Positions 1 through 8,749 of a stretch of DNA of 64,000 nt are shown here, piece after piece. Numbering within the stretch: position 1 is the first letter of the stretch; each line of letters opens with the position of its first letter. The notes beneath the pieces are model-generated. The model saw nothing but the letters and a program-made list of their open reading frames with translations, was not told where the DNA came from and did no database searches. The position numbers were made by a program, and so were the translations under genes. The stretch covers positions 1 to 64,000 of the forward strand of contig CAYZYH010000002.1 of the NCBI GenBank assembly GCA_964481235.1, written 5' to 3'. Origin of the DNA: JAUPVL01 sp964481235 (lineage in GTDB: Bacteria; Patescibacteriota; Saccharimonadia; CAILAD01; BJGX01).

Positions 1-1315
1 GGCTTGTAAACATTCTATATGGTTCTACGTGAGTTTTGGTAACTAAATCTTCAATTAGCACACCTATATAGGCCTCGGTACGATCAAGAACAAAGGCTGG
101 CTTTTGCAATGCTTTTCTGGCTGCATTAATACCAGCAATTAGCCCCTGGGCTGCTGCCTCTTCATAGCCAGTGGTACCATTAAGCTGACCTGCCAAGAAT
201 AGACCACTTATCTTTTTAGTTTCTAAGCTAGTTTTGAGCTGGTGAGGTAGAAAGTAGTCGTAGCGAACAGCATAGCCATACTCTAAGAATTTGGCTTTTT
301 CTAGCCCTGGAATGGTACGAAATATTTTTTCTTGCCACTCAGGCGAGAAAGCCGTACTACAGCCCTGTAAATACATCCGATCACCGTCTGGCGTACCTTG
401 CCTACCAACTGGCTCTATAAATATTGGGTGACGGGTTTTGTCTGGAAAATTATGCACTTTAAGGTCTAAACTTGGGCAGCTGCGAGGCCCTGTCTCGGTG
501 ATTAGGCCAGATGTATTACCAGATAAGCTATAGTTGTCTAATATCATTTGGTGAGTATGGGGGGTAGTATAGGTTAGCCAACATAGCTCTTGGTCTTTAA
601 TTGGAATTACTTCTCTATCTGGGTGGGTAAAACTTATTTTGCCTTTTGTACCCGGAGCTTCTTCTAGCTTAGAAAAGTCTATACTAGAGCGTTCTATGCG
701 TGGTGGTGTGCCGGTCTTAAGCCTGCCTCTTGCCAAACCAAGGGCTATTAGTGATTCTGAAAGCCCATGGCTAGCTTTTTCGTCCATTCTACCACCCTTT
801 TTCACTACCTTGGGGCCAAGTACAATCTCGCCATTTAAGAACGTTCCTGAGCAAATAATTACGTTAGAGGTAGTAATTATGCCGTTATCTTTGGTTTTTA
901 CACCGGTAATAGTGCTAATGGTAGCCTCTACTCCTTTGGCCTCGTCTTCTAAAAACTCAAGATTAGGAGTGTTTTTGAGCTCTGCAAGCATATGGTTGTT
1001 ATACTCGTTTCTGTCTAATTGGGCACGGTAAGCCCTTACAGCCGGGCCCTTGCCGGTATTAAGCTCTTTTAGTTGGATGGCACTGACATCTACTACCCTG
1101 GCCATTACTCCACCTAGAGCGTCAATTTCACGCACCAAATGACCTTTGCCAGGCCCACCTACCGATGGATTGCATGGCAGAGTTGCTACCTTTTGCATGT
1201 TGGCGGTAATAAGTAGAGTTTTGGCGCCTAGTTTGGCGCTGGCAATTGCTGCCTCACAGCCAGCGTGGCCAGCCCCTACTACCACAACGTCGTATTTGGT
1301 TATATATTTACTCAT
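1..1315 (-). CDS. mnmG: MnmG (GidA), tRNA uridine-34 modification enzyme, C-terminus cut by window edge
   Basis: FAD-dependent protein that, with MnmE, installs the carboxymethylaminomethyl group on the wobble uridine of certain tRNAs in the cytoplasm. About 438 codons are visible of a family length of about 620. The N-terminus has the FAD-binding GAGHAGCEAA motif, then CNPSVGGPGKGH and GTFLNGE, and farther on RSCPSLD and GQLNGTTGYEEAAAQG, all hallmarks of MnmG. The ATG at 1315 is preceded by a -35 TTGAAA (1351-1356) and a -10 TATACT (1328-1333) with a 17-nt spacer. The leader would be only about 5 nt and has no Shine-Dalgarno site. The gene runs off the left edge. Identification is secure. 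Confidence 0.97.
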   Translation of the reverse strand, partial: MSKYITKYDVVVVGAGHAGCEAAIASAKLGAKTLLITANMQKVATLPCNPSVGGPGKGHLVREIDALGGVMARVVDVSAIQLKELNTGKGPAVRAYRAQLDRNEYNNHMLAELKNTPNLEFLEDEAKGVEATISTITGVKTKDNGIITTSNVIICSGTFLNGEIVLGPKVVKKGGRMDEKASHGLSESLIALGLARGRLKTGTPPRIERSSIDFSKLEEAPGTKGKISFTHPDREVIPIKDQELCWLTYTTPHTHQMILDNYSLSGNTSGLITETGPRSCPSLDLKVHNFPDKTRHPIFIEPVGRQGTPDGDRMYLQGCSTAFSPEWQEKIFRTIPGLEKAKFLEYGYAVRYDYFLPHQLKTSLETKKISGLFLAGQLNGTTGYEEAAAQGLIAGINAARKALQKPAFVLDRTEAYIGVLIEDLVTKTHVEPYRMFTS

Positions 1316-1327
1316 AATTTTGACTTA

Positions 1328-1356
1328 AGTATACCTGATATTGGCCTATTTTTCAA
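1328..1356 (-). promoter_or_regulatory. mnmG promoter
   Basis: TTGAAA, 17-nt spacer, TATACT. The -10 box ends 12 nt before the mnmG ATG, giving a very short leader. Confidence 0.65.
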
Positions 1357-1378
1357 CCTGGTACTATCTGTAAGACCA

Positions 1379-1407
1379 TTGACGTTTAAGGTATATTTTG
1401 CTATAGT
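1379..1407 (+). promoter_or_regulatory. Promoter of the 1454 gene
   Basis: TTGACG, 17-nt spacer, TATAGT with an extended -10 (TGC). The leader downstream contains a 7-bp hairpin (ATCTCAG/CTGAGAT). Confidence 0.75.
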
Positions 1408-1453
1408 CTGGTAGATCTCAGACCGCTGAGATGCTCATTGTAAAGAGGTAGAA

Positions 1454-1891
1454 ATGTCAAGAACAAGGTTTGGTAACCAGCAAAGCATCGAGTATGTACT
1501 TACGCGCAACTCACTCATCTTGATGGTTGTGGCAATTGTGCCTTGTGCAATTATTGCTACAAGTGCATTCGCAAGCGAATCACAATGGGTGGCATTTGCT
1601 GCTCTATACACCCCAACAGTGTTTAGTATTGCTGTGTCTGCCATCTGTGTAGGCAGCGACGATATTGATGAACCAGTTTTTCCGCTAGTAGTAACTTTTG
1701 TAATTATTGCTATTGTAGGATTGTTTGTTGCTGGGTTTTGCAGTAGCTCAATTGATGCTAGTACTAGCATAAATGGCGACACGGTATACAGCACTAGTGC
1801 TGAAACGCTTAGTTGGAGCTCTTACGCGGCAGTACTTGTTAGCTTCATTATTGCTGGCTTCATTCATCTTCTAGCATTTTACCGTGAGTAA
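1454..1891 (+). CDS. Small multi-span membrane protein, unknown function
   Basis: 145 aa. I do not recognise a family. Hydropathy suggests about four membrane helices: roughly residues 15-38, 48-66, 75-97 and 118-142. A Ser/Thr-rich loop lies between helices 3 and 4. The start is supported by AAGAGGT upstream of ATG. The gene is a complete single unit: consensus-like promoter at 1379-1407, Shine-Dalgarno site, and a perfect 10-bp hairpin right after the stop. It stands alone between mnmG (divergent) and a pentapeptide-repeat gene (convergent). No catalytic motif is visible. Confidence 0.75.
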   Translation: MSRTRFGNQQSIEYVLTRNSLILMVVAIVPCAIIATSAFASESQWVAFAALYTPTVFSIAVSAICVGSDDIDEPVFPLVVTFVIIAIVGLFVAGFCSSSIDASTSINGDTVYSTSAETLSWSSYAAVLVSFIIAGFIHLLAFYRE

Positions 1892-1897
1892 AACCCC

Positions 1898-1929
1898 GCC
1901 AGTACTCTGCACACGGAGTACTGGCTTTA
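1898..1929. terminator. Bidirectional hairpin terminator
   Basis: Perfect 10-bp stem GCCAGTACTC/GAGTACTGGC with an 8-nt loop between convergent genes. Short T-runs follow on both strands (CTTTAC on plus, GGGGTTTTAC on minus). Confidence 0.75.
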
Positions 1930-1965
1930 CCAGAGATTTTAATTATTTGAAGTTTGTGGTAAAAC

Positions 1966-2613
1966 TTAACTATCTTCTACAACCAGGCCAATTTCGGCCG
2001 CAAGTTGTGGTGCAATGCCAATAAGTTGAGTTGGGGTAATCTTAGCCCCTTCAAGTGAAGTAATACCATATATACCCAATATATTACTACCGCGTAGGTC
2101 TAGAGAGGTAATTTTGGAGTTTGAAAAATCGGTTTTTTCTAACTCACACTTGCTCATAACCACATTATTAAATACCGCGCCGGCAAAATCTGCCTCTGAA
2201 ATAACACAATCTTCAAATAACACATTTTTTAGTTGGGCAAACCTAAAGTTGGACAAATCTAGCTTACAACCAATAAAAGTTACGTCTTTAAGTGTGGATT
2301 CATATAGCTGTACTCCACTTAGCCTGGTAGATTTAAATACTACTCTACGAGCCGACATTCCTGGTAATTTTGCAGCAGAAAAATCGCTGTTCTCAATACT
2401 TATATCGTCTAAGTGACAATTTCTTATATTGCCATTTACAATAGTAATATTCGTAAACTTAGCTTCTTTAATAGATATAGATTTGGCTTTTGGGCTATCT
2501 ATAGCCTGCTTAATACTTTCTACACAAGAAATAGTAGCTTCGTCGGTCAGTAAAGCACAGAGGTTGCCTTCAATACGCAGGTTGTTTGGTAGTTTTGGCG
2601 ATACCGTCTTCAT
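1966..2613 (-). CDS. Pentapeptide-repeat protein
   Basis: 215 aa from the ATG at 2613. From about residue 60 to 175 it carries five-residue repeats of the A(D/N)LXX type (for example NSDFSAAKLPG, DLSNFRFAQL, EADFAGAVF, KTDFSNSKI), which fold as a right-handed quadrilateral beta-helix. No signal peptide. Pentapeptide proteins have varied roles, including gyrase protection (Qnr/MfpA type), but nothing here fixes a target. The start was chosen because an extended -10 (TGCTATAAT, box at 2621-2626) ends 7 nt before this ATG, predicting a leaderless mRNA. A longer frame begins at 2661 but would lie upstream of that transcription start. Confidence 0.85.
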   Translation of the reverse strand: MKTVSPKLPNNLRIEGNLCALLTDEATISCVESIKQAIDSPKAKSISIKEAKFTNITIVNGNIRNCHLDDISIENSDFSAAKLPGMSARRVVFKSTRLSGVQLYESTLKDVTFIGCKLDLSNFRFAQLKNVLFEDCVISEADFAGAVFNNVVMSKCELEKTDFSNSKITSLDLRGSNILGIYGITSLEGAKITPTQLIGIAPQLAAEIGLVVEDS

Positions 2614-2637
2614 GGCTAATATTATAGCAGTAAATAT

Positions 2638-2667
2638 TTGCCTATTGTGCGACGCGGGCATTATACT
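2638..2667 (+). promoter_or_regulatory. xer promoter, predicted leaderless start
   Basis: TTGCCT (2638-2643), 18-nt spacer, TATACT (2662-2667). The -10 box ends 6 nt before the ATG at 2674, so transcription should begin at or next to the start codon. It is divergent from the pentapeptide-repeat promoter. Confidence 0.7.
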
Positions 2668-2673
2668 AAGCTT

Positions 2674-3585
2674 ATGTTTAGCGAATACATGAGCGATTTT
2701 TTGGAATACCTAGAGGTAGAAAAAGGCCGAAGCCTTAAAACTATCGAGAATTATAGTTTGTATCTAAATCGATTTATTGAGTTTACCGATGATATTAAGG
2801 TAGATAAGATAGACATAAACAAAATAAGTAAATGGCGACAATGGCTTAATCGCTACAAGGGTGAAGATGGTCGCACTATGGGCAAGGCAACACAAAATTA
2901 CCACCTAATAGCTATGCGCAGTTTTCTCAAGTATCTGGCAAGGCGCGACATAGACTCGCTAGCACCAGAAAAGATTGAATTGGCTAGCAGTAAGCGCCCT
3001 CAAGTAAGTTTTTTGACTCAAGAAGAGGTAATAAGACTATTTGAGTCTATCAACACAGATAACGTTATTGGCCTACGCGACAGAGCCATAGTAGAACTTC
3101 TCTTTTCTACAGGATTAAGGGTATCTGAGCTAGCAGCGCTCAACATAAAAGACCTCAATTTCAAAACTAGTGAGTTTTCGGTGCGTGGTAAAGGCCAAAA
3201 AGACCGCCCAGTATATGTGAGTGAGTCGGCAGCGTATATACTTGGTAAATACTTAGAAGCCCGGCAAGACGATTTTGCGCCACTTTTTGTTCACTACCGA
3301 GGTACTAAAGACGATTTTAACAATGGTGAATATACCCGCCTCACGGTACGCTCTATACAGCGCATTGTAGAGCGCTATGCCAAAAAAGCTGGTATAGCTA
3401 AGCATGTAACCCCCCACACCCTTAGGCATAGTTTTGCTACAGACCTACTCACCAATGGGGCAGATCTACGCAGTGTACAAAGCTTGCTTGGACACAGCAA
3501 CATAGCAACCACCCAGGTATATACACATGTTACCGACCCTCAACTGCAAAAAACCCACCAGAAATTTCATTCTGGCAACAAATAG
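2674..3585 (+). CDS. xerD: XerC/XerD-type tyrosine recombinase
   Basis: 303 aa, normal for XerC/XerD, which resolve chromosome dimers at dif with FtsK (encoded at 30.7-32.8 kb). The N-terminal SAM-like DNA-binding domain covers residues 1-90. The catalytic domain has the Arg in STGLRVSELAAL, the Lys in RGKGQKDRPV, HTLRHSF (His-x-x-Arg), and LGHSNIATTQVYTH with the second His and the Tyr nucleophile. All active-site residues are present. The ATG at 2674 was chosen over an upstream TTG (2638) because the latter lies in the -35 box. XerC versus XerD cannot be settled from sequence alone; an integrase is less likely because no mobile-element genes are adjacent. Confidence 0.92.
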   Translation: MFSEYMSDFLEYLEVEKGRSLKTIENYSLYLNRFIEFTDDIKVDKIDINKISKWRQWLNRYKGEDGRTMGKATQNYHLIAMRSFLKYLARRDIDSLAPEKIELASSKRPQVSFLTQEEVIRLFESINTDNVIGLRDRAIVELLFSTGLRVSELAALNIKDLNFKTSEFSVRGKGQKDRPVYVSESAAYILGKYLEARQDDFAPLFVHYRGTKDDFNNGEYTRLTVRSIQRIVERYAKKAGIAKHVTPHTLRHSFATDLLTNGADLRSVQSLLGHSNIATTQVYTHVTDPQLQKTHQKFHSGNK

Positions 3586-3603
3586 TAAAAGTGTTTTTGA
3601 ATA

Positions 3604-4698
3604 CTACGAGCAGGGGTTGGGGTTGCTTACGCTAAAGTCAGCATTCACCTTGAATTTCTTACATATATTTTGAGATGAGTACAACACGTCGTTGAAGTAG
3701 TTGTTGGTATAGATGGTTTTATAAGACCTAATACGACGAGTAAGGTCACCTACACGTACAGTGGTGTCAATAGTTGCTCTAGATGACTGAACATTAATAG
3801 CATTTCCTGTAGCATCGTTACTTGGAAACACCTCTGCTTTAAATGTAGAGTCGGCAAAACGAGGCCTTATTTGAATAGCAATGTAGTTATTGCCGGGTGG
3901 CACTAGAGGATTTGGCGATGTGCTGTCTAGACTAAGTACTATTACGCACCTGTATGGTGATTGGGCCGATGTACAGCTTGGGGTAGTACCGCTAGGTATA
4001 ATGGCACTACCTGCTTTTACGGTTGGGGTTGAGCTAGGAACTATCAATGTAGAATTAAGCGACAAAGCAGTTTTTGGGTCTTGGTTGGCACCGGTTTTCC
4101 ACGACACAACCGATACCTCAAGTGCCGCAGGTTTACCTGCGCCATAATTTGTTGAAAGGTATGAATCAAGAGTTGCCGATGCTGTATCTGTATTAATGTT
4201 TCCCCACTGCAACTTTATAGATTTAGGTATTGAAGAAGTGGTATTGGCGGTAGTGTCTAGCAGATATGTAAACAATTGGCTAGAGTTGTCTTTCTTTACA
4301 GTTTCTTCTATCGCGGTGCCCTTACTTGTTATGGTTTGGCAAGTAATATAGGTAACGTTATCATTGGGCACAACCTGCGAAGGTTGTACAATTTGCTTAA
4401 TAGTTTCTGCACTACCAGTGGGTACATTTTCTACGTTGGTAGGATTGTTAGGATCGCAATTTGGGAGTTGCATGTTGGGGTATTTTTCTAAGAACTCAGA
4501 TGCAAAAGCAGCTGCGGCTCTGGCTGCAGCAAGAGCACGGTTTGACAGATCGGTATTGGTTGCTTGTCGCGACTCACGAATAGATAACGCCGTAAGCCCA
4601 ACTACCATTACAATAAAAACCATCGCAATACCTACCACCACTAGTATAGAGGTAACACCGTATGGGAAAGGCTTATTTTTTACTGTTCTCTGTTTCAT
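3604..4698 (-). CDS. PilX-like pilus assembly protein
   Basis: 364 aa, last gene of the pilus locus. The N-terminus is basic (MKQRTVKNKPFPYG), then one long hydrophobic helix (about residues 15-40) and the amphipathic SNRALAAARAAAAFA segment, the layout of PilX-type minor pilin-like proteins that lack a full prepilin cleavage motif. The rest is Ser/Thr/Asn-rich, probably extracellular, with scattered cysteines (CDPN, CQTI, CTSAQSPYRC) that may form disulfides. It follows three prepilin genes closely. In other systems PilX-like proteins prime pilus assembly or bind the tip adhesin; that role here is inferred. Confidence 0.7.
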   Translation of the reverse strand: MKQRTVKNKPFPYGVTSILVVVGIAMVFIVMVVGLTALSIRESRQATNTDLSNRALAAARAAAAFASEFLEKYPNMQLPNCDPNNPTNVENVPTGSAETIKQIVQPSQVVPNDNVTYITCQTITSKGTAIEETVKKDNSSQLFTYLLDTTANTTSSIPKSIKLQWGNINTDTASATLDSYLSTNYGAGKPAALEVSVVSWKTGANQDPKTALSLNSTLIVPSSTPTVKAGSAIIPSGTTPSCTSAQSPYRCVIVLSLDSTSPNPLVPPGNNYIAIQIRPRFADSTFKAEVFPSNDATGNAINVQSSRATIDTTVRVGDLTRRIRSYKTIYTNNYFNDVLYSSQNICKKFKVNADFSVSNPNPCS

Positions 4699-4739
4699 GC
4701 TTATGCTTATATTATATCAGAAAATACTCAAAAACAAGT

Positions 4740-5345
4740 TTATATGGTATTTTCAACGATTGCAGTATTAAAAGATGCCTTGTCACAAAAGTTGTCGGCA
4801 GTGGCACAGTTGCCACCACCACTATCATTACCGTTTAAAACAGTCATATCTACCTTAACGGTTTTTTTGTAATTATGGGTTGTCATATAGGTTTGGCTTT
4901 GATAAGCTCCATAGATTAATTCAAATTTTAGGTTTGTAGCATAAGCATCTATTCTAGTAAGGGGCTCAGTAGTAGACGGTGTGCCGCTACAGGTAAGGTT
5001 ATTATACTCTTTGGTAACAACAATTGTTCTAGAGGGTACTAGATACAACTCGTTAGTTATTTGGGTTGATTTACCACTCAATGCTCCAGGTTCTTTTAGA
5101 CACAGCTTGGTACCACCATCTGTTACGTCTACAATAGTTTTAGATTCTACGATTCGTTTCATGGCCTCCATAGTGTCACGAGCGTTAACTTGATTGGTGC
5201 GAGTAGTTTTTGACCACACCGAGAACTTGAGTACACCAATAAAAGCCATAATGGCCATGGTAAACATTATAGCCAAGAGTGTAATAGCAAAAGTTAGCTC
5301 TATAAGTGTGAAGCCATAGTGTTTTCTTAAAGCTGTTGTTTTCAT
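4740..5345 (-). CDS. Type IV prepilin-like minor pilin
   Basis: 201 aa. The prepilin signature GFTLIELTFA follows a short basic leader (MKTTALRKHY), with Glu at +5 and a hydrophobic helix to about residue 35. It is expected to be cleaved after Gly by the prepilin peptidase encoded at 7311-8090 and inserted in the pilus or its tip. The globular domain has cysteines (about 6 in the last two thirds). It lies 9 nt after the preceding prepilin gene, so it is cotranscribed. The minor-pilin role is inferred from its size (larger than the two short pilins) and position. Confidence 0.85.
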   Translation of the reverse strand: MKTTALRKHYGFTLIELTFAITLLAIMFTMAIMAFIGVLKFSVWSKTTRTNQVNARDTMEAMKRIVESKTIVDVTDGGTKLCLKEPGALSGKSTQITNELYLVPSRTIVVTKEYNNLTCSGTPSTTEPLTRIDAYATNLKFELIYGAYQSQTYMTTHNYKKTVKVDMTVLNGNDSGGGNCATADNFCDKASFNTAIVENTI

Positions 5346-5354
5346 TATCTTACC

Positions 5355-5975
5355 TTATTGACTTTTAGTTAGGGTTACAAAGTTCTTTACATTGGCTGTT
5401 TGACCATACGGATCTGTCCAATACACACCCACTTCTGCTCTTATTGCTCCACATTCATTTATGTTGGTACACACCCCGCCAGCCTCATCGCTACCATAGC
5501 CCTCAAAAACTATTCGTATTACCTTGTTGTTAGATGGCTCTGATACCGTTAGTGGGTTTGCCAAACCATTGCATGCAGTAATATTATTTGAGTTTGTTTG
5601 GTCTAGAAGTGCCCAAGTTTTGTAGTTTGTTTGTGGCGGGGGTGGAGGTGGATTTTGAGCTAAACCCCAAACACAAAATACCCTGCCAGTATTGGATAAA
5701 CTAACTGCAGAGCTACCGCCTGTTTGACCACCCAAAAAACTCGGGGTACCGCCGTTTTCATCCCACGGCAATGCCGATCTGTAAGAAAGTATGGCACTAG
5801 ACTGCGCCTGGGCTATTAGTAGTGCTTGAGAGCGTTGCTGAGCAGCAATAGCACTTTTACGACCTTGTATAACACCGGTAAAAGCAAACCCTATTATGGT
5901 GCCCAAAATAGCAAAGGCAAAAATTACTTCTATTAGGGTGTCGCCAATTGGTTTTTTGTGGTAATGTTTTTTCAT
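5355..5975 (-). CDS. Type IV prepilin-like minor pilin (PilV-like)
   Basis: 206 aa. The leader MKKHYHKKPIG precedes DTLIEVIFAFAIL, a PilV-type prepilin motif with Glu at +5. Residues 12-35 form the hydrophobic helix and a QRSQALLIAQAQ amphipathic stretch follows. The C-terminal domain includes a run of prolines near residue 110 and a Cys pair (CTNINEC). Its start overlaps the stop of the upstream prepilin gene by 4 nt (ATGA), indicating translational coupling. The PilV assignment rests on motif style and gene order only. Confidence 0.83.
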   Translation of the reverse strand: MKKHYHKKPIGDTLIEVIFAFAILGTIIGFAFTGVIQGRKSAIAAQQRSQALLIAQAQSSAILSYRSALPWDENGGTPSFLGGQTGGSSAVSLSNTGRVFCVWGLAQNPPPPPPQTNYKTWALLDQTNSNNITACNGLANPLTVSEPSNNKVIRIVFEGYGSDEAGGVCTNINECGAIRAEVGVYWTDPYGQTANVKNFVTLTKSQ

Positions 5976-6769
5976 TGTATTCTGTATAATCCTGTAGTGC
6001 TACTACCGCTTAAGTCTATGGTAATAATATACACCGCTGTATTGTTTGAGTTAGAAATAAATAACTGAAAAGCACCACTGTTACCGCTACCTGCTGCCAG
6101 AGCAGTTTGAAATGTGGTAGTAGAAATACTAGCGCCTGGTTGTAACGCAACTAGCGCCATTTTTTTGCTCACACTTGGGTTGGGTATAAACAAGACTGGT
6201 AACCTGGTAGTGCTAGCAGACACCGGCGAACAAGTTAAATACATCATATACCCTGTAGCCGCGCAGTCGGCATAAGTAGAACCTGGCTTGGCCGTGAAGT
6301 TGCAACTCCCCGCCTGTAAACACGCCTGGGTAGGAAAAACCTTATTAAATAGACTTACATTGGGCTGACTGGTGTCGAACCTAAATTTAAAACCTTCTGG
6401 TAGATCTGTAGTTCTACTGTCGTAGGCAGTTAATTGAGTGCTCCCTTCGGTTTGTCTGAGTTTAGATATTGCCATGCACGACTTACCCACCCCAAAACAA
6501 GTATCACTAAACATTATTGCTTGACCATACAATGTATCTGGGTTGTTAGTTGGATTAGTTACCGGACCAGTTACGCTAGATGCGCCTCGTTGTGCCTCAT
6601 TACGCACCAAATCTATTTGTGAAAGTATTTGTTGTGCAGCATCGTCGTTTACGGTTTGTTGGCGCAATCTGTACACACCACTAACTATAGCTACCAACAA
6701 AATAGATATTGCCATTACGATTGTCAATTCTATAAGTGAAAAGCCCTTGGCATTTTTTAAAAACTTCAT
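5972..6769 (-). CDS. Type IV prepilin-like minor pilin
   Basis: 265 aa. The prepilin motif GFSLIELTIVMA comes after the leader MKFLKNAK, with Glu at +5; the hydrophobic helix spans residues 9-32. The large C-terminal domain holds six or more cysteines between residues 90 and 185, probably disulfide-bonded outside the cell. It ends with ATGA overlap into the next prepilin gene. It is longer than the two short pilins and is probably a minor, tip-associated pilin. Confidence 0.83.
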   Translation of the reverse strand: MKFLKNAKGFSLIELTIVMAISILLVAIVSGVYRLRQQTVNDDAAQQILSQIDLVRNEAQRGASSVTGPVTNPTNNPDTLYGQAIMFSDTCFGVGKSCMAISKLRQTEGSTQLTAYDSRTTDLPEGFKFRFDTSQPNVSLFNKVFPTQACLQAGSCNFTAKPGSTYADCAATGYMMYLTCSPVSASTTRLPVLFIPNPSVSKKMALVALQPGASISTTTFQTALAAGSGNSGAFQLFISNSNNTAVYIITIDLSGSSTTGLYRIQ

Positions 6770-6811
6770 AGCTCTTATTATATAACAGTTATGTATTGTG
6801 TAGAGGAAAAA

Positions 6812-7249
6812 TTATGTCGAAAGACAGTGTGCGCCATTAATCTCTTGATATACCGAAACTGCAAAAGTTTTAGCATTTACAATAGGATTTACTTCGTTTC
6901 CGTCACACAATCCAGCTGCCATTACTATTAGTTGTGTAGATGAGGCAGCTTGTTGGGTAGTAGCGTATACAACATTACTAGCAGTATATTGAACACCGCT
7001 AGGGTCGGTATTTAGGGTGCTGTAGGATGCAATATCTGCCAAACCAGCCGGCATTGCACCGCCGTTATTACTAGAAAACTGCACTGCCATAGTAATTACT
7101 TGTGTTCCAATTCTCTTTCTTGCAACATCACGTTGTGTTCTTTGCACCCCTGCAACAGCAAAGAACACAATTACCATTATAAGTGCGGCTATGGCTAGCA
7201 CAATTACTATTTCTATTAAAGTGAATCCTTTTTTTGGGGGAAGTTTCAT
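6812..7249 (-). CDS. Type IV pilin, short paralogue
   Basis: 145 aa. The leader MKLPPKK is followed by GFTLIEIVIVLAIAALIMV, a strong prepilin motif with Glu +5. The globular part is small with two cysteines (CDGNEV and CLST at the end), a possible D-loop disulfide. Its first 31 codons are nearly identical at the DNA level to the pilin gene at 8186-8632, while the rest differs strongly. Upstream is the prepilin peptidase gene. It is a candidate second major or alternative pilin. Confidence 0.88.
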   Translation of the reverse strand: MKLPPKKGFTLIEIVIVLAIAALIMVIVFFAVAGVQRTQRDVARKRIGTQVITMAVQFSSNNGGAMPAGLADIASYSTLNTDPSGVQYTASNVVYATTQQAASSTQLIVMAAGLCDGNEVNPIVNAKTFAVSVYQEINGAHCLST

Positions 7250-7310
7250 AACTAACTTAGTAAGATAGATTTACTTAATTATAACACTTGTGTTTATATT
7301 TTAGAATTGG

Positions 7311-8090
7311 TTAAAACAAGCCAAGATACCAATTACTTATTTGTAGACCATAGAATAAGCCCAAATACAAACCAATTATTAGAAACGGGCCAAAAGGTAC
7401 GGGGTCGGTACGCTTTTTTTTCTTGGAGGCAATAAGCACAACACCAACTGTTGCGCCTAGTAAGTAAGATATAAATATGGCTACTAATAGCTGAGGCACG
7501 GTCAATAGAAGGCCCATAGCAACAGCTAGGCGTATATCGCCATCACCCAAAAACCGTCCGCCACTAAAAAACCAGAGGGCAAAATATAAACCACCAAATA
7601 CGGCTGTAGCTAATAGTTGTGGCACTACAGTTCCCCAGCCATAGGTAAATACCTGAATAGCCACTAAGGCAATACCTATACCAATAACTGGCAACATAAA
7701 CCTATCTGGTAACTGCATATAATGGTAATCATACACAAATGCCGCTACCAAAAATACTGTAGCCAAACACCAACCGGCTAGCTCTAACCACTCTACTCTA
7801 TAAATCGGCCCAAAATGCCAATACAATGCTACAAATAGTAAACCAGTGGAGAGTTCTACTAGCGGATACTGTATAGAAATGGGCTTGTTGCAATTACTAC
7901 ACTTACCTTTTAGCATTATGTAGCTAATAAGTGGCATGTTCTCGTACCACTTTAACTGATGTTTGCAGTGCGGGCACATAGAGCGCTCTGTTGCGATGCT
8001 ACGGCCTGTTTTGGTACGCCACACCCAAGCGTTTACAAAACTACCAAGGCAAAGACCTAGGAGTAAAAATAGTGAAAGTATTATAAACAT
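7311..8090 (-). CDS. pilD: Prepilin peptidase / N-methyltransferase PilD
   Basis: 259 aa, polytopic inner-membrane aspartyl protease that cleaves prepilin leaders. The N-terminal part has the cytosolic tetracysteine zinc site CPHC and CSNC (residues 39-42 and 63-66) flanked by GSFVNAWVWR and NMPLISY, typical of the methyltransferase half. The peptidase half shows the two catalytic Asp regions, VYDYHYMQLPD and FLGDGDIRLA. About seven membrane helices. It lies between the two short pilin genes. A CATAAT box ends 7 nt before the ATG, so it may also have its own leaderless promoter. All essential residues are present. Confidence 0.95.
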   Translation of the reverse strand: MFIILSLFLLLGLCLGSFVNAWVWRTKTGRSIATERSMCPHCKHQLKWYENMPLISYIMLKGKCSNCNKPISIQYPLVELSTGLLFVALYWHFGPIYRVEWLELAGWCLATVFLVAAFVYDYHYMQLPDRFMLPVIGIGIALVAIQVFTYGWGTVVPQLLATAVFGGLYFALWFFSGGRFLGDGDIRLAVAMGLLLTVPQLLVAIFISYLLGATVGVVLIASKKKKRTDPVPFGPFLIIGLYLGLFYGLQISNWYLGLF

Positions 8091-8139
8091 AAACTATATT
8101 ATGGACAATATAAATTATAAAGCAACTGCAGTAATACCT

Positions 8140-8163
8140 AAAAAGGCCCCTAAGGACCTTTCT
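8140..8163 (-). terminator. Terminator after the 8186 pilin gene
   Basis: On the minus strand AAAGGTCC pairs with GGGGCCTTT (one G-T) and is followed by TTTTT, a typical intrinsic terminator. It may be partial, separating the abundant pilin mRNA from pilD. Confidence 0.7.
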
Positions 8164-8185
8164 GGGTATTAATTCACTTTATAAT

Positions 8186-8632
8186 TTAGTTATTAACACA
8201 TTGTTGAGAGCCAGATACTTCACTCCAGTACACAACAGCAACCTGTTTGGGATTGGTTGTGTTAGCAATTAAACCATTATTACAAGTATGACCTACAGTT
8301 GGGTTAACTGCTGGAGTAGGTGCACTGTAGTAAACGTTTCCAGAATTGGAAGAAGTAAGGGCGGTGGTGTAATCTTGCGGTACTGGTGAAATGCCACTTA
8401 AGTAGTTGTTTTGAAATGCGGCAATATTTGCAGGATATACACCTGAAGCATTTGAGGCATACTGTTCAGCGCCAGCAATTACTCTAGCTGCATTATTTTT
8501 GAGAGAAGTATCTCTTTGTGAGCGTTGAGCTCCGGCAACAGCCAAGAACACAATTACCATTATAAGTGCGGCTATGGCTAGCACAATTACTATTTCTATT
8601 AAAGTGAATCCTTTTTTGGGGGAAAGTTTCAT
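8186..8632 (-). CDS. Type IV pilin, probable major subunit
   Basis: 148 aa. The leader MKLSPKK precedes GFTLIEIVIVLAIAALIMV; Glu +5 is present. The small globular domain ends with two cysteines (CNNG and the terminal CVNN) that would close a D-loop. The gene is followed by its own hairpin terminator (8140-8163), as expected for a highly expressed pilin, and lies just downstream of pilC. The 5' end is a near copy of the 6812-7249 gene. Major-pilin status is inferred. Confidence 0.88.
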   Translation of the reverse strand: MKLSPKKGFTLIEIVIVLAIAALIMVIVFLAVAGAQRSQRDTSLKNNAARVIAGAEQYASNASGVYPANIAAFQNNYLSGISPVPQDYTTALTSSNSGNVYYSAPTPAVNPTVGHTCNNGLIANTTNPKQVAVVYWSEVSGSQQCVNN

Positions 8633-8749
8633 TAGTTTGTATTATCCTTTCAATACTTTACTTATTTAAGTTGTACACACTTAAGTGTGGTTAGTATCTA
8701 TTTTGTAGCATAAGCACTATACTGTCAACAGCTTTTGTATAGTTTTTTG

